In this document: piece by piece, positions 44,531-54,390 of the stretch
How the letters are laid out: each line of letters opens with the position of its first letter
Position numbering within the stretch: position 1 is the first letter of the stretch
Source: Candidatus Paracaedibacter acanthamoebae
GTDB taxonomy: Bacteria > Pseudomonadota > Alphaproteobacteria > Paracaedibacterales > Paracaedibacteraceae
Length of the DNA: 64,000 bases
Assembly (NCBI RefSeq): GCF_000742835.1
Contig: NZ_CP008941.1
Coordinates: 949,001 to 1,013,000 of the forward strand
Reading direction: 5' to 3'
Made by a program: the position numbers and the translations under genes
The notes under the pieces: model-generated
The model's input: the letters and a program-made list of their open reading frames with translations, nothing else
Told to the model about the DNA's origin: nothing
Databases searched by the model: none

Positions 44531-44832
44531 TATATGGCCTGAGCGTGAATGCAAGAGTTTTTTTAAAAGACAATATTGAGGTGCGGACGTATATTCGGCT
44601 TTTACTGAAGATCTTTTCTTCTAGCCCAGATGGTGTATCCGATCACTTCTTGACCTTATCGGAGCCGCGGTTTTTATAAACCGTGTTGGAGCCGCGGTTT
44701 TTATAAACCGTGTTGCAAAACAGGATCTCAAGAAGTTTTTAACTCATTTTGTCATCTTTCAGTTTTACTCTAGCAAACCCCGGTGGTAGGTTATCCTTGC
44801 AGTTTATACGTATTCAATATGCTCTCTATTGT
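44531..44832. other. IS-junction region with a gene remnant and a short tandem repeat
   Basis: Immediately after the broken IS6 end a 50-codon plus-strand frame (GLSVNARVFLKDNIEVRTYI to LTLSEPRFL) ends at 44682. It looks like the tail of a lost gene, family unknown. A 27-bp tandem repeat follows at 44661-44714. The last 100 bases belong to the 3' side of the IS110-family element. Confidence 0.45.
44661..44714. repeat. 27-bp tandem repeat, two copies
   Basis: Two adjacent units of 'ggagccgcggtttttataaa' plus 'ccgtgtt'. Each unit contains the inverted repeat CGGTTT-TTAT-AAACCG. Confidence 0.75.
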
Positions 44833-45837
44833 TCAATGAGTTGAACGATACTCACTCTGGTGAGCTAAAAGCGCCCATACAATGCGAGCATTCTTATTAG
44901 CTAAAGCTACATAAGCTTTGTGCTTACCACATCGCTTAATCAGCTCCTTTAGCCAATCTGAGTGTTTTTTAGCCAGACTAATAAAGGCTCTCGCTCCATG
45001 GATCAGCAACGTTCTTAAATACCGGTCACCTCTTTTACTAATCCCAAGCAGGACTTTTTTATTGCCGCTGGAATATTGACGAGGAACCAACCCTAGCCAA
45101 GCAGCTAAGTGACGACCATTTTTAAAGTTGCGCACCTCCCCAATAGCAGCAACCAAGGCTGTGGCCGTTAAAGGGCCAATGCCTTCAATTTGTCTAATCC
45201 TCTGGCACGCCTCATTTTGCTGGCAAACCTTGGCTATGCGCTGATCGAGAACCTTAACTCTCTCATCTGCTTCTAAAAGTTCTTGGTGAAGCTGTGAGAA
45301 AATCTCAAGTGCTAAGTTAGTCAGATGATTGTCCTGGTTTTCCAGAAACTGGGGTAGTTTCTTTCTCAGACATCCTATCCCTTGAGGAGCGACGAGCCCA
45401 TATTCGCCGAGAAGACCTCTGATCTGGTTAGCAAGAGCCGTCCTTTGCTGGACCACTCTTTGACGGTATCGATGTAAAGATTGGATATCTTGTTGTTCTT
45501 TATTTTTAATGGGAACAAATCTCATGTTAGGTCGAGTCACAGCTTCACAGATCGCTTCCGCATCATTGGCATCATTCTTGTTGGTCTTGACATACGGCTT
45601 GACATATTGCGGGCTCATCAACTTGACTTCATGTCCATAAAGCTGAAACTGATGGGCCCAATAATGAGATCCGCTACATGTCTCCATTCCAATAAGGCAG
45701 GCAGGAAGATTGGCGATAACACTGAGTAATTGGTCACGTCCCACGCGTTTCTTAAGTACTGTTTTCCCATGGACATCTACTCCATGAAGCTGAAATACTC
45801 GTTTAGCAATATCGATTCCTAATGTTTTTATTGTCAT
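44833..45837 (-). CDS. IS110-family (IS1111-like) transposase
   Basis: 334 aa. The N-terminal RuvC-like DEDD domain has LGIDIAKRVFQLHGVD, GMETCSGSHYWA and the Asp-rich NDANDAEAICEA. The C-terminal transposase_20 domain has IRQIEGIGPLTATALVAAIG and the serine-containing AAWLGLVPRQYSSGNK plus LLGISKRGDRYLRTLLIHGA. Full length, with no internal stops. Members of this family recombine through a bridge RNA encoded in a non-coding end of the element; the flanks here (44700-44832 and 45838-45930) are the candidate sites. Confidence 0.92.
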   Translation of the reverse strand: MTIKTLGIDIAKRVFQLHGVDVHGKTVLKKRVGRDQLLSVIANLPACLIGMETCSGSHYWAHQFQLYGHEVKLMSPQYVKPYVKTNKNDANDAEAICEAVTRPNMRFVPIKNKEQQDIQSLHRYRQRVVQQRTALANQIRGLLGEYGLVAPQGIGCLRKKLPQFLENQDNHLTNLALEIFSQLHQELLEADERVKVLDQRIAKVCQQNEACQRIRQIEGIGPLTATALVAAIGEVRNFKNGRHLAAWLGLVPRQYSSGNKKVLLGISKRGDRYLRTLLIHGARAFISLAKKHSDWLKELIKRCGKHKAYVALANKNARIVWALLAHQSEYRSTH

Positions 45838-45928
45838 GGTATAATCCTTCTTGTTTGTTGCTTCTCTAGATTAAACCTTTTTACAGATCTTCTAAAGTTG
45901 CTCAGGCCATACCATCAGAACCCTTTTT

Positions 45929-46165
45929 ATAAGTAGGACCAAACTTTAAGCTCCATCTCCGTATTGTTTCATAGCTTACTTACATCAATTCCTCGAATAA
46001 GCATAAGTTCTTCAACTTCTCTTAGACTAAGAGCATAGCGATGATAAAGGAAGACAACTAATTGAATTAAAGAAGAAGGGAAACGATGTCTTTTGTACAA
46101 TTAAAGGCTCCCCTATGTTTTATCAAATGAGACCATATTATAAAGCTTTAAACTTAATGTGACAA
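45929..46165 (-). pseudogene. Remnant of another IS6-type transposase
   Basis: On the minus strand an end-like sequence GGCGTTGTCACATTAAG is followed by codons for KRHRFPSSLIQLVVFLYHRY, then ALSLREVEELMLIRGIDVS, and after a small duplication that shifts the frame YETIRRWSLKFGPTYKK. That is the N-terminal quarter of an IS6-type transposase. It contains stops and is cut off at the IS110 element. Confidence 0.75.
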
Positions 46166-46274
46166 CGCCCTCTTGATGCCTTCTTGTGAGTCACTTCAAA
46201 AGCATAAGAGATAAGTTCTTGTTTCCTTGTCAATTTATTGTCCCACCAAGGGGGTCAATAACGTTGGCGGTTTT

Positions 46275-46706
46275 CTATCTATGAGGGTCATTTACCATGG
46301 CGGATGACATATACTCACGTATCGTCTTTTCATCTCTACCAACTGTTGACACAAAGTATCCTCTTGCCCAAAAACTCATGCTCGTATAATTTTTCCCCTT
46401 GCCTAAATGATCATGTGCAATATGAATAGCACTCTTACCTTTTATATAACCGATTACCTGGCTTATAGAATATTTCGGGGGGATACTGATCAACATATGC
46501 ACATGATCTGGCATTAAATGTCCCTCTAAAATCTCACTTTTCCTTTGATAAGCAAGCTCATGCAACATTCTTCCTAGATGCGTTCTTAGATAACCAAATA
46601 GGGCTTTACGGCGATATTTTGGAATAAATACAACATCATATTTGCATTCCTAACTTGTATGATTTAATTTTTCATAGGTATCCCATGTCTTTCCTTTTTT
46701 TTGAAC
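46275..46706 (-). pseudogene. IS200/IS605-family Y1 transposase (TnpA) with a nonsense codon
   Basis: The open 97-codon part has the HUH pair in MPDHVHMLISIPPKYSISQVIGYIKGKSA and the catalytic Tyr in KTIREYMSS. Upstream in the same frame CKYDVVFIPKYRRKALFGYLR continues the family N-terminus, preceded by TYEKLNHTS and a TAG where the family has a Tyr or other residue. So the first 45 codons are separated by one stop. A hairpin typical of the element's end lies at 46764-46782. Confidence 0.8.
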
Positions 46707-46763
46707 TGAGCGGTCCAACTCAAAAGACTATGAATACTCCTGTATTTGTCAAACTTTGATTGT

Positions 46764-46782
46764 CCCCCAGCACAGCTGGGGG
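46764..46782. repeat. 8-bp hairpin CCCCCAGC-ACA-GCTGGGGG
   Basis: Perfect stem with a three-base loop on the upstream side of the IS200-type gene. Subterminal hairpins of this kind are the recognition sites of IS200/IS605 transposases. It might also act as a terminator for the polyketide synthase gene, although no T-run follows. Confidence 0.6.
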
Positions 46783-46856
46783 CTTACTCTACAGAAGTTA
46801 ATTGTCGCTCAATAATAGTCTCCTACCTTGGGAACGTAAGGCGACTTATATCCCTA

Positions 46857-49800
46857 TTAGAACCGGAAATTCACCTTTAAAGACTCCTCAGCCCCTTCTG
46901 CTGAATAGAAGTCCTCGCAAAATTTAATAATATCTTTATAAGCTTGAGGCTCAGAGAACACTGAGATGTGACTAGAAGAATCTACGTCGGTCATATAAAA
47001 TTTAGGAAACTGATTTTCCCACTCCCTCCAGTAGTTTGCGTGATCTATGAGATCCAATGGAATTTCATTCTTCGTGCTCGCGTAATAAGGCTCTAATTCT
47101 CCAAAAAATAAGCCACTTTTATTGCGGAAGTAGTAGCAACATACTTCTTGAGGATTTGCCAGAGGCTGTATAGAAAAGTGATTTACTTCATATAAGTGGC
47201 AAACTTTCGCCTTTTTCTGAAGTCTTGCTTCCAGTTGATTTGCTGTTTTTTTCAATCCACGCGCTTTTAGCAATTGTTTTAACTGCTTTAAAAATGCCTT
47301 ATCTTCTAACGTAGCATTTACTTCTTCGCGATGAATAAGAATCTTAACTATTTCCTCAAATTCTTGTTCTTGTGCAAAGTCAGCCATCAATTCATAGTTT
47401 GCTGCGTGCAATAACTCACTTTTTGAAGAAAATTTGAGGTGTTTCAGTACCGTAGTATCAGGTGAGTCCACCATCACTATACTAGAAACAGTTTGTCCAA
47501 ACTCCTGTAATTGACGAGCAACTTCATAGGCTATTATCCCTCCTAAAGAATATCCTCCTAAATCATAAGGCCCTTCAGGTTGTATGGATTGTATAATATG
47601 AGCATAATAGGCCGCCATTGTTTGGATTCCACGTAATGGAGATTGTTCTGTATTCCAGCCTTTAGCTTGGATTCCATAAAAAGGGCGCTGACTGCTTTGT
47701 GCAAGACTATAATAAGGTTGAACTCCGCCTAGCCCAGGATGAAACCAAAATACTGGCTGTCCCTGAGAAACTTGATTGAGATGAATAAGCTCTGGAAACT
47801 TAAGAGATGTGATTATTTGCCTTTTTTTATTTGCAACATCTGGCAAGAAATATTGGGGTCGTATAATATTCGGGCTTAAAAGGTCTTCTGTTGGTTCTAA
47901 CCTTTCAGTTTTTTGTAAAAGATTCTGCGATTTCTTCTGGGTCACTAACATGGATTTTTCAATCATATTATCGTGAGGTGGAGTAGGAGATTTTTTGATA
48001 TGTTTCTCTTTCTTCGGCGAGGACAGTTCACTCACCTCAGCTTCAATAACTTTCTTTGTCCCTATGGTTGCTTCGGTAAGGTCCTCACGTATTTTTTCTC
48101 CATGATGAGACAGAATAAAACGCGATAGATTCACTATAGTAGCATGATCAAACAATACATTGATTCTAAGGGAAATTTTGAGGAGTGTATTAATCTGATT
48201 AATCAGTTCTATACTCACTAAAGAGTCAACCCCATATTCTGAAAAGGATTTGTTGATGTCAATTTTGCTGCTTGGTAGCTTTAAAGTTTTCTTCATCGCT
48301 TCAACGAGATTGGCAGTAATAAACTTAATGACCTCCTCTTGAGATATATGAGGCATTTTTATCAGTGATTCTACAGATATTCCATACTGAGATAAAGGAA
48401 GAGAGGGAGCTGATTGGCTTGTTGATATTGAAGAGTTCGTCCTAAAAGCATGTTCAGCACGTGGAGTAACCTCTTTTAATTCTAATAAATCTTGCGTAAT
48501 AACTCCATCACTTTCGGCAAGAATAACCCTTTGTTCCATATCCTCTTCAATCTCTGATACTTCATAAGGCATAAGCGCCACATAGAAGCCTAGATTCCCT
48601 AGTTCTTCTCTCCATTGCTTTTGGGTTAAGATAGGAGAAAAGGGTATGCGCTTTTGTGCATCTTCAAATAACCACCATCCTTCGGTAAGACCAAAAGTTA
48701 ACGTTAAAAAATCTGAGCGCTCGTTAATCTCGTTGAGCACCAACAAGCCATTTGCTTTCAGTAATTCCTTGACATTCTTCAGCGTAGCATCTATGCGCTT
48801 TGTGGCATGCAAAACATTGCTGGCAAGAATAAGATCAATGCTATGAGGAGAAAAATCTTGTGCGTGAGGAGAAGCTTCGATATCTAAACGTTTAAAACTC
48901 ATCCATGGATACTGCTGCTTCCACTTCTCTTCCCCATGGTGCAAGAATTTAAGAGAAATATCTGTGTAAATATAGTGAACAGAGCCTTTAAATTCCTCCA
49001 AAGCTTTGAGTACAAAGGTGCTTGTCCCTCCTGTCCCTGCCCCAATCTCTAATATTGTAATCGCTGCTTGAGGGTCATGCTTAAGACGCTCACGAACATA
49101 AGCTTTCACAGCCTGAGCCGTTTGCTCATTATAATAATCTGCTCGAGATGATCCTTTATAGATTCCCTCCACAAGAGCTATTGACCCTCCAGGAAACATA
49201 ACCTCCATATGGGATTTCTCACCCCTCAGGATTTCGGGGTAAGCTTTCACGCAGGTCCAAAGTAGGTTAAGGTAGGCTTGCAGCTCAGGGTATTCTTGGC
49301 TCAGTAATACTTTTTCTTGTTCTAATTGTTCTAATGATGAAGGTAGAGCCTCGGTATATTGAGAGGACAGTGTTATTTTTTCCTCTGCTTCGTAAGCCCA
49401 CCCATTCCGTATAAGGATATCAATCAATGCAAAGAATAATCGCTCATGCTCAAGAATAATTCTTAACTGTTTCCTTAGGTCAGTTCTCGTGTAAGGCTTA
49501 GAAACTTCATCAAAAAAACCCATCTGCTGCAGGGTATGCAACAAGAGCTTCTGGCACCAAGGGTTGATGACTTCAGTATTTTCTCCTTTAACGGAAGAAG
49601 GGATTTCGTCTTGGTATAGCACTTCTTTGACACTTTCCAGAAGAGAGGGAGAAGCAAAAGAAGCTGAAGCTACTCTCATTTCAGACACAGAGCCAGATCT
49701 TACCTCTTCTTTCGTTTGTGGATGCTCAATCCAATAACGTTCTTTTAAGAAAGGATATGTGGGTAGGCTAATCCTTTGTTTAGCTTCCCCCTGGTGTAAT

Positions 49801-52800
49801 ACCTCCCAATCAATACTATATCCCTTGATATATAAATCCGCTAAAGTAAGTAATTTCTTATAGTAAGTACTGGGTTCAGATTTTTTCTCAGGAAGTTCTT
49901 CTAATACTCTACCCAGAATCTCTTCAAATATAGGCTCCTGTTCCATAGAGATTTTATCTTTGGCTATTAAATAATGGTTGGGCTTTTTCCCTTGCTTGAT
50001 TTCTTCTAATGCGCCTTGCAACTCTTCTATAGAGGAGACGACAAATGCACAGCGATAGTCAAAATGGTTTCTGCCCATATTTAAGGTATAAGCGATTGCC
50101 TCCAGAGGTAAATTTGCATGACCTTTGAGATGGCTATGCAGATCTTCTAGTTGTTGCTTTAAAGAATTAGGATGCTTTGCTGATAAAGCTAAGAGATAAT
50201 AGGGTTTAGCCTGCTGGGTTGATAAAATATATCCAGGTCCTTCCTCAATTACTACGTGTGCATTGGTTCCACTGAATCCAAAAGAACTTACCGCTCCTCG
50301 GCGGGGAGATTCATCAAATGTTGGCCACGGTAAAGGTTGTGTTGGAATCTGGACATCGCATTTACCAAAATCTATGTGAGGGTTTAAGCGCGTAAAATGT
50401 AAATGGGGAGGGATTAACTGGTGTTTTAATGCTAATACTACTTTTATCAAGCCAGCTATACCGGCTGCGGCTTCTGTATGACCTATATTGGTTTTGGCAG
50501 AACCAAGAAATAATGGGTTTTCAATTTTTCTTTCCAGGCCATATGTCTCCATTAGAGCTTTTACTTCAATGGGATCACCTAAAGGCGTCCCTGTTCCATG
50601 TGCCTCAATGTACGAAATGGTTTGGGGATCGATATGAGCAGAGCCCAGCGCTGAGTTAATAAGTTCAATTTGTGAGGCTTGATTGGGGGCTGTCAAGCCA
50701 TTGCTTGCGCCATCTTGGTTAACTGCAGAGCTTCGTATAATACCAAGGATATTATCTCTATCTTGCAGTGCTTGAGAAAGCCTTTTTAAGACAATAAGAC
50801 CACACCCCTCGCTACGGCCATACCCATTAGCAGAAACGTCAAAAGTCTTACATCGTCCATCAGCAGATAACATCTTCGATTTAGAAAAAGAGATACTTAA
50901 CTCAGGAGAAAGAATCAAATTTACCCCTCCCGCGAGAGCGAGCTGACTCTCTCCCTGGCGAAGGCTTTGACAAGCTAAATGGACTGCTACTAATGAAGAA
51001 GAGCAAGCTGTATTAATCGCAATCGAAGGCCCGCGTAGACCAAGAACATAAGATAGGCGCCCTGCAGCAACTGATGCAGAGTTTCCTGTCCCATAATAAA
51101 CATCCAAATTTTCGGCGCTTTGGGCCTTATTTATTAATTTCTCGTAATCATGGGAGAAAATTCCTATATAAACACCTGTTTTTGTCCCATGGAGATGTTT
51201 TGCATTAATGCCCGCTTGTTCCAAGGCTTCCCAAGTAACTTCTAATAAAATTCTTTGTTGAGGATCCATCAATTCTGCTTCACGAGGAGAAATATTAAAA
51301 AAGGCTGGATCAAATTTATCGATGTCTGTTAAATATCCTCCTTCAGAGGGAAACTGGGAACTTGATTGCAATTCTAAGCGGTTAGAAGGAGCTTTAGAAA
51401 TAGCGTCTTTCCCCTCTCTTAGGACTCTCCAATAATCATCAATATTGTTAATGTTGCCTGGCAATCGACAAGCCATCCCAACGATTGCGATAGGCTCTAA
51501 GCCATATTGTGGGTTTTCCTTAATTTTCTCGTGCAGAACTATACACTTCTTTTGATCATTGATAGAAAGCGAAGGAGATAGAAGATTGTGGAGTTGCGTC
51601 GCTATTAAAGCAGGGGTACCATATTCAAAGAAAAAGGTGGAATCAAGCTTTAACCCAAAGCGCTGATTTATGAGAGTTCTTAATTCAAGCAATCCTAAAG
51701 AATCAAATCCCATTTCTCTTAAAGGTTTTGTGGGAGAAAATTGTACTGCATTCCTTTGGGGAAGTACCTCTAGGATACAAGAGAAGATCTCGTTATCAGA
51801 AATCTTTTTTTCAACTATACACTTCTTTTGATCATCGATGGAAAGCGAAGGAGATAGAAGATTGTGGAGTTGCGTAGCTATTAAAGCAGGGGTACCATAT
51901 TCAAAGAAAAAGGTGGAATCAAGCTTTAACCCAAAGCGCTGATTTATGAGAGTTCTTAATTCAAGCAATCCTAAAGAATCAAATCCCATTTCTCTTAAAG
52001 GTTTTGTGGGAGAAAATTGTACTGCATTCCTTTGGGGAAGTACCTCTAGGATACAAGAGAAGATCTCGTTATCAGAAATCTTTTTTTCATCTTGGTTGCT
52101 TTGCTTTTCTATAAATTTGATTTGATTTAACAAATCTTGGCGTTGAAGATTAGGGTTATACTCAATTAAAATCCCAGCCCCTTGGTTATCTATATCTTCT
52201 GGTCTATAAGTTTGTAAAATGTTAACAATTTTTGCTCCATGGCTTGTATGAAAACGTAAAATGGGATCTATCCCTTCAGGGCTGTCGATATGCTGCTGGA
52301 CGTATTCATTTATGGGTATATGAAAATTGCCTTTATAATTTTTACAACGTGTCACCCCTACTATCTTTTTTATCCCACTCTTAGAAAAAGCTAATTGCAG
52401 TACAAATTCTAAAATTTGATCACCAAAGCCTCTATCTTGCATTTCTGGGACAATATTAAATCCGAGTAATTGAAGCGTATCACCTAACGAATCATGTAAA
52501 GTCCCAACCTGATCAAATCTTACTTTACTTAATAAGTGCATATCTGTAATTCGTTGCGTATAAATCACGCCAACTATTTTTTCTTCTTGTTTTATTACAA
52601 ATTGTCCTTCTGGAAATCGCTCCAAGCGAGAATTTAATTCTTGTTCGGGTGCGCGAAGATGTTCCGGCCAACATTGAGCTTCTAATTTTACTAAATCTGC
52701 TAGGTCTGTTGGTTGGGCATTTGAGAAGGTATAAGGTCTTTTCTCTAAATAATTTAAAGTGATACGTGTATAAGGAAAGACAAGAGGATACTTCTTTGCA

Positions 52801-54287
52801 AATTCTTTTTTGGGAAACAAACCTGTTTCAGCAGCAGCAAGAAGGAATACATCTGCCTCAATAAGATGTTGCATTGAAAAGGCATGATAGGCATCAAAAT
52901 GAAAACTCTCATTTTCATCTAAGTACGAAGAAACGATCTCGGGCGTAAGGGAATGCACTTCTAAAATAACTAAGCCATGCTTTGTCATAATCGATGACCA
53001 ACGACCAAAATGCTCTACCAAACTTTGCGCAGCAATATTAGGTGCTATGGATTTCCCTTCCGTGTTAACATACACACCTTGATACGGAATACGTGAACGA
53101 TCCTTTGTTTGCTTCTTGCTTGCAGGAGCAAGAAAGGGGCGATCATGATCAAGGAAGGAACGTACATGCAAACAATTCTCAGGATCAGGAAGACCTAATA
53201 ATTTTAGATCATTCATAAGGCGTTTGGGATCTGAAATATCACCTTGTAAAGTATAATGGGGAATGTGTTGAAGAGTGGTTTCAGTTGCATCAAGAGATTT
53301 CTGGTTATAATCTACTCCGATCATGGCAATAGGGTACTGCTGAAGAGCTTTTCCTCGCGCTGTTTTTGTGCAAATAAGCTCGTATATCTTTTTTAGGAAA
53401 GTACCATCTCCGCATCCCATATCTATTACATAACGGGGTTGATTTTCGAAAGGTTCTTGGTTAAAAATTGAAATAATAATATCTTCCACATCAGCAAAAT
53501 ATCTTTCATGCTGAAACCCACTCGAAAGCACATTTAAAGTTCTATCAACATGCAACTCATGCCCCTCATCATCTCTTTTAAATACTTTTTTAGGGTCACC
53601 GTATAAAAGCTCTGAGATATTCCCTAGCATAGGAGCGTAAGAAGCACCAGTAGCCATATTAAAGGCACGCTCAATTAAGAAGCGCCCAAGATTCGTTAAA
53701 AAAATATTGTTGTTCTCTCTCGGCTCAGCCCACCCTTTATTTATAAAGAACATGATTGTAAGTTGTTGTAGCTCTGAAGGTAGCTCCTTCAAAAGGATAT
53801 GCATAGGCTCTTGAAAGGACAAGTTCTTAGGAAGATAATCTTCTTTTAGGGCTAAAAGGAGCGGGACAACCACAGCGCCATGAAAAAAATCTATCCAAAG
53901 AAGCTTATCCTCAATGGAGGGTTTAGTAAATTCTGTGAGCCATAAAGATAAGATTTCTCTATGTTGCTTATTTTTAAATAATGATAACGTAGGGATTTTA
54001 TATAAAGATAAAATTTCTTGTGGAATAGATTGAATAAAATGAGATGTTTCAGGGTTTAGAGTTAATGTATAGGTGCCATTATGGTCCTTTTTTATCCAAT
54101 TTAAGGATTCAAACATACGCAAAGCCACCCTTAAGTGACCATCGTTGGCCTCTAATATATGAGCAAGACTTTCACAAGATAAAGGTCCTTTGTTTTTCAA
54201 GAGATCAAATAGACCTCTCTCTCGGCATGATAAAATAACTGGAACAGCAACGTAACCATGGATATAACGATTCATTGTTTCTAACAT
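46857..54287 (-). CDS. GNAT-initiated, AT-less polyketide synthase, 2476 aa
   Basis: Domain order by motif: an AprA/SxtA-like loading methyltransferase (residues 1-510), with two winged-helix parts, the SAM motif DMGCGDG near 287 and SFLDHDRPF near 379; GNAT (about 515-720; LEAQCWPEHLRAPEQELNSR); ACP1 and ACP2 (Ser771 and Ser863 in GFDSLGLLELR); KS (about 928-1360; Cys1095 in TACSSSL, His1230 in EAHGTGTPLGD, His1270 in GHTEAAAG); an adapter without AT, ending LPTYPFLKERYW; a C-methyltransferase (about 1600-1950; EIGAGTGGTS, NVLHAT); ACP3 (Ser2022 in GVDSLVSIEL); and a thioesterase (Ser2247 in GYSLGG). No KR, DH or ER. ATG preceded by AAAGGA. The malonyl unit must come from the separate AT at 54881. 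Predicted product: a small methylated beta-keto acid or derivative. No frame damage over 7.4 kb, so it is under selection. Confidence 0.93.
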   Translation of the reverse strand: MLETMNRYIHGYVAVPVILSCRERGLFDLLKNKGPLSCESLAHILEANDGHLRVALRMFESLNWIKKDHNGTYTLTLNPETSHFIQSIPQEILSLYKIPTLSLFKNKQHREILSLWLTEFTKPSIEDKLLWIDFFHGAVVVPLLLALKEDYLPKNLSFQEPMHILLKELPSELQQLTIMFFINKGWAEPRENNNIFLTNLGRFLIERAFNMATGASYAPMLGNISELLYGDPKKVFKRDDEGHELHVDRTLNVLSSGFQHERYFADVEDIIISIFNQEPFENQPRYVIDMGCGDGTFLKKIYELICTKTARGKALQQYPIAMIGVDYNQKSLDATETTLQHIPHYTLQGDISDPKRLMNDLKLLGLPDPENCLHVRSFLDHDRPFLAPASKKQTKDRSRIPYQGVYVNTEGKSIAPNIAAQSLVEHFGRWSSIMTKHGLVILEVHSLTPEIVSSYLDENESFHFDAYHAFSMQHLIEADVFLLAAAETGLFPKKEFAKKYPLVFPYTRITLNYLEKRPYTFSNAQPTDLADLVKLEAQCWPEHLRAPEQELNSRLERFPEGQFVIKQEEKIVGVIYTQRITDMHLLSKVRFDQVGTLHDSLGDTLQLLGFNIVPEMQDRGFGDQILEFVLQLAFSKSGIKKIVGVTRCKNYKGNFHIPINEYVQQHIDSPEGIDPILRFHTSHGAKIVNILQTYRPEDIDNQGAGILIEYNPNLQRQDLLNQIKFIEKQSNQDEKKISDNEIFSCILEVLPQRNAVQFSPTKPLREMGFDSLGLLELRTLINQRFGLKLDSTFFFEYGTPALIATQLHNLLSPSLSIDDQKKCIVEKKISDNEIFSCILEVLPQRNAVQFSPTKPLREMGFDSLGLLELRTLINQRFGLKLDSTFFFEYGTPALIATQLHNLLSPSLSINDQKKCIVLHEKIKENPQYGLEPIAIVGMACRLPGNINNIDDYWRVLREGKDAISKAPSNRLELQSSSQFPSEGGYLTDIDKFDPAFFNISPREAELMDPQQRILLEVTWEALEQAGINAKHLHGTKTGVYIGIFSHDYEKLINKAQSAENLDVYYGTGNSASVAAGRLSYVLGLRGPSIAINTACSSSLVAVHLACQSLRQGESQLALAGGVNLILSPELSISFSKSKMLSADGRCKTFDVSANGYGRSEGCGLIVLKRLSQALQDRDNILGIIRSSAVNQDGASNGLTAPNQASQIELINSALGSAHIDPQTISYIEAHGTGTPLGDPIEVKALMETYGLERKIENPLFLGSAKTNIGHTEAAAGIAGLIKVVLALKHQLIPPHLHFTRLNPHIDFGKCDVQIPTQPLPWPTFDESPRRGAVSSFGFSGTNAHVVIEEGPGYILSTQQAKPYYLLALSAKHPNSLKQQLEDLHSHLKGHANLPLEAIAYTLNMGRNHFDYRCAFVVSSIEELQGALEEIKQGKKPNHYLIAKDKISMEQEPIFEEILGRVLEELPEKKSEPSTYYKKLLTLADLYIKGYSIDWEVLHQGEAKQRISLPTYPFLKERYWIEHPQTKEEVRSGSVSEMRVASASFASPSLLESVKEVLYQDEIPSSVKGENTEVINPWCQKLLLHTLQQMGFFDEVSKPYTRTDLRKQLRIILEHERLFFALIDILIRNGWAYEAEEKITLSSQYTEALPSSLEQLEQEKVLLSQEYPELQAYLNLLWTCVKAYPEILRGEKSHMEVMFPGGSIALVEGIYKGSSRADYYNEQTAQAVKAYVRERLKHDPQAAITILEIGAGTGGTSTFVLKALEEFKGSVHYIYTDISLKFLHHGEEKWKQQYPWMSFKRLDIEASPHAQDFSPHSIDLILASNVLHATKRIDATLKNVKELLKANGLLVLNEINERSDFLTLTFGLTEGWWLFEDAQKRIPFSPILTQKQWREELGNLGFYVALMPYEVSEIEEDMEQRVILAESDGVITQDLLELKEVTPRAEHAFRTNSSISTSQSAPSLPLSQYGISVESLIKMPHISQEEVIKFITANLVEAMKKTLKLPSSKIDINKSFSEYGVDSLVSIELINQINTLLKISLRINVLFDHATIVNLSRFILSHHGEKIREDLTEATIGTKKVIEAEVSELSSPKKEKHIKKSPTPPHDNMIEKSMLVTQKKSQNLLQKTERLEPTEDLLSPNIIRPQYFLPDVANKKRQIITSLKFPELIHLNQVSQGQPVFWFHPGLGGVQPYYSLAQSSQRPFYGIQAKGWNTEQSPLRGIQTMAAYYAHIIQSIQPEGPYDLGGYSLGGIIAYEVARQLQEFGQTVSSIVMVDSPDTTVLKHLKFSSKSELLHAANYELMADFAQEQEFEEIVKILIHREEVNATLEDKAFLKQLKQLLKARGLKKTANQLEARLQKKAKVCHLYEVNHFSIQPLANPQEVCCYYFRNKSGLFFGELEPYYASTKNEIPLDLIDHANYWREWENQFPKFYMTDVDSSSHISVFSEPQAYKDIIKFCEDFYSAEGAEESLKVNFRF
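51541..52092 (-). repeat. 276-bp tandem duplication encoding ACP1 and ACP2
   Basis: Bases 51541-51815 and 51817-52091 differ at only about three positions. The unit equals 92 codons and contains one complete ACP plus linker. Confidence 0.95.
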
Positions 54288-54390
54288 TAAAGGATCCTTT
54301 ACTTATTTAATTTTTCTTTTCTGTTTTAATATTCTTATTCTTTTCCGAGGGGCTCTTCATTTTCAAATAAACTTATAACTTCCTTTATTT

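Noticed and set aside
48500..49560. Ketoreductase or dehydratase in the polyketide synthase
   Set aside because: The only nucleotide-binding motif (EIGAGTGG) is followed by NVLHAT, typical of a C-methyltransferase, and no HxxxGxxxxP or Rossmann KR motif is seen.
49740..50230. Possible integrated acyltransferase between KS and methyltransferase of the polyketide synthase
   Set aside because: The region has only the KS adapter and the LPTYPFLKERYW post-AT linker; no GHSxG or GAFHS motif is present, and a separate AT gene exists.
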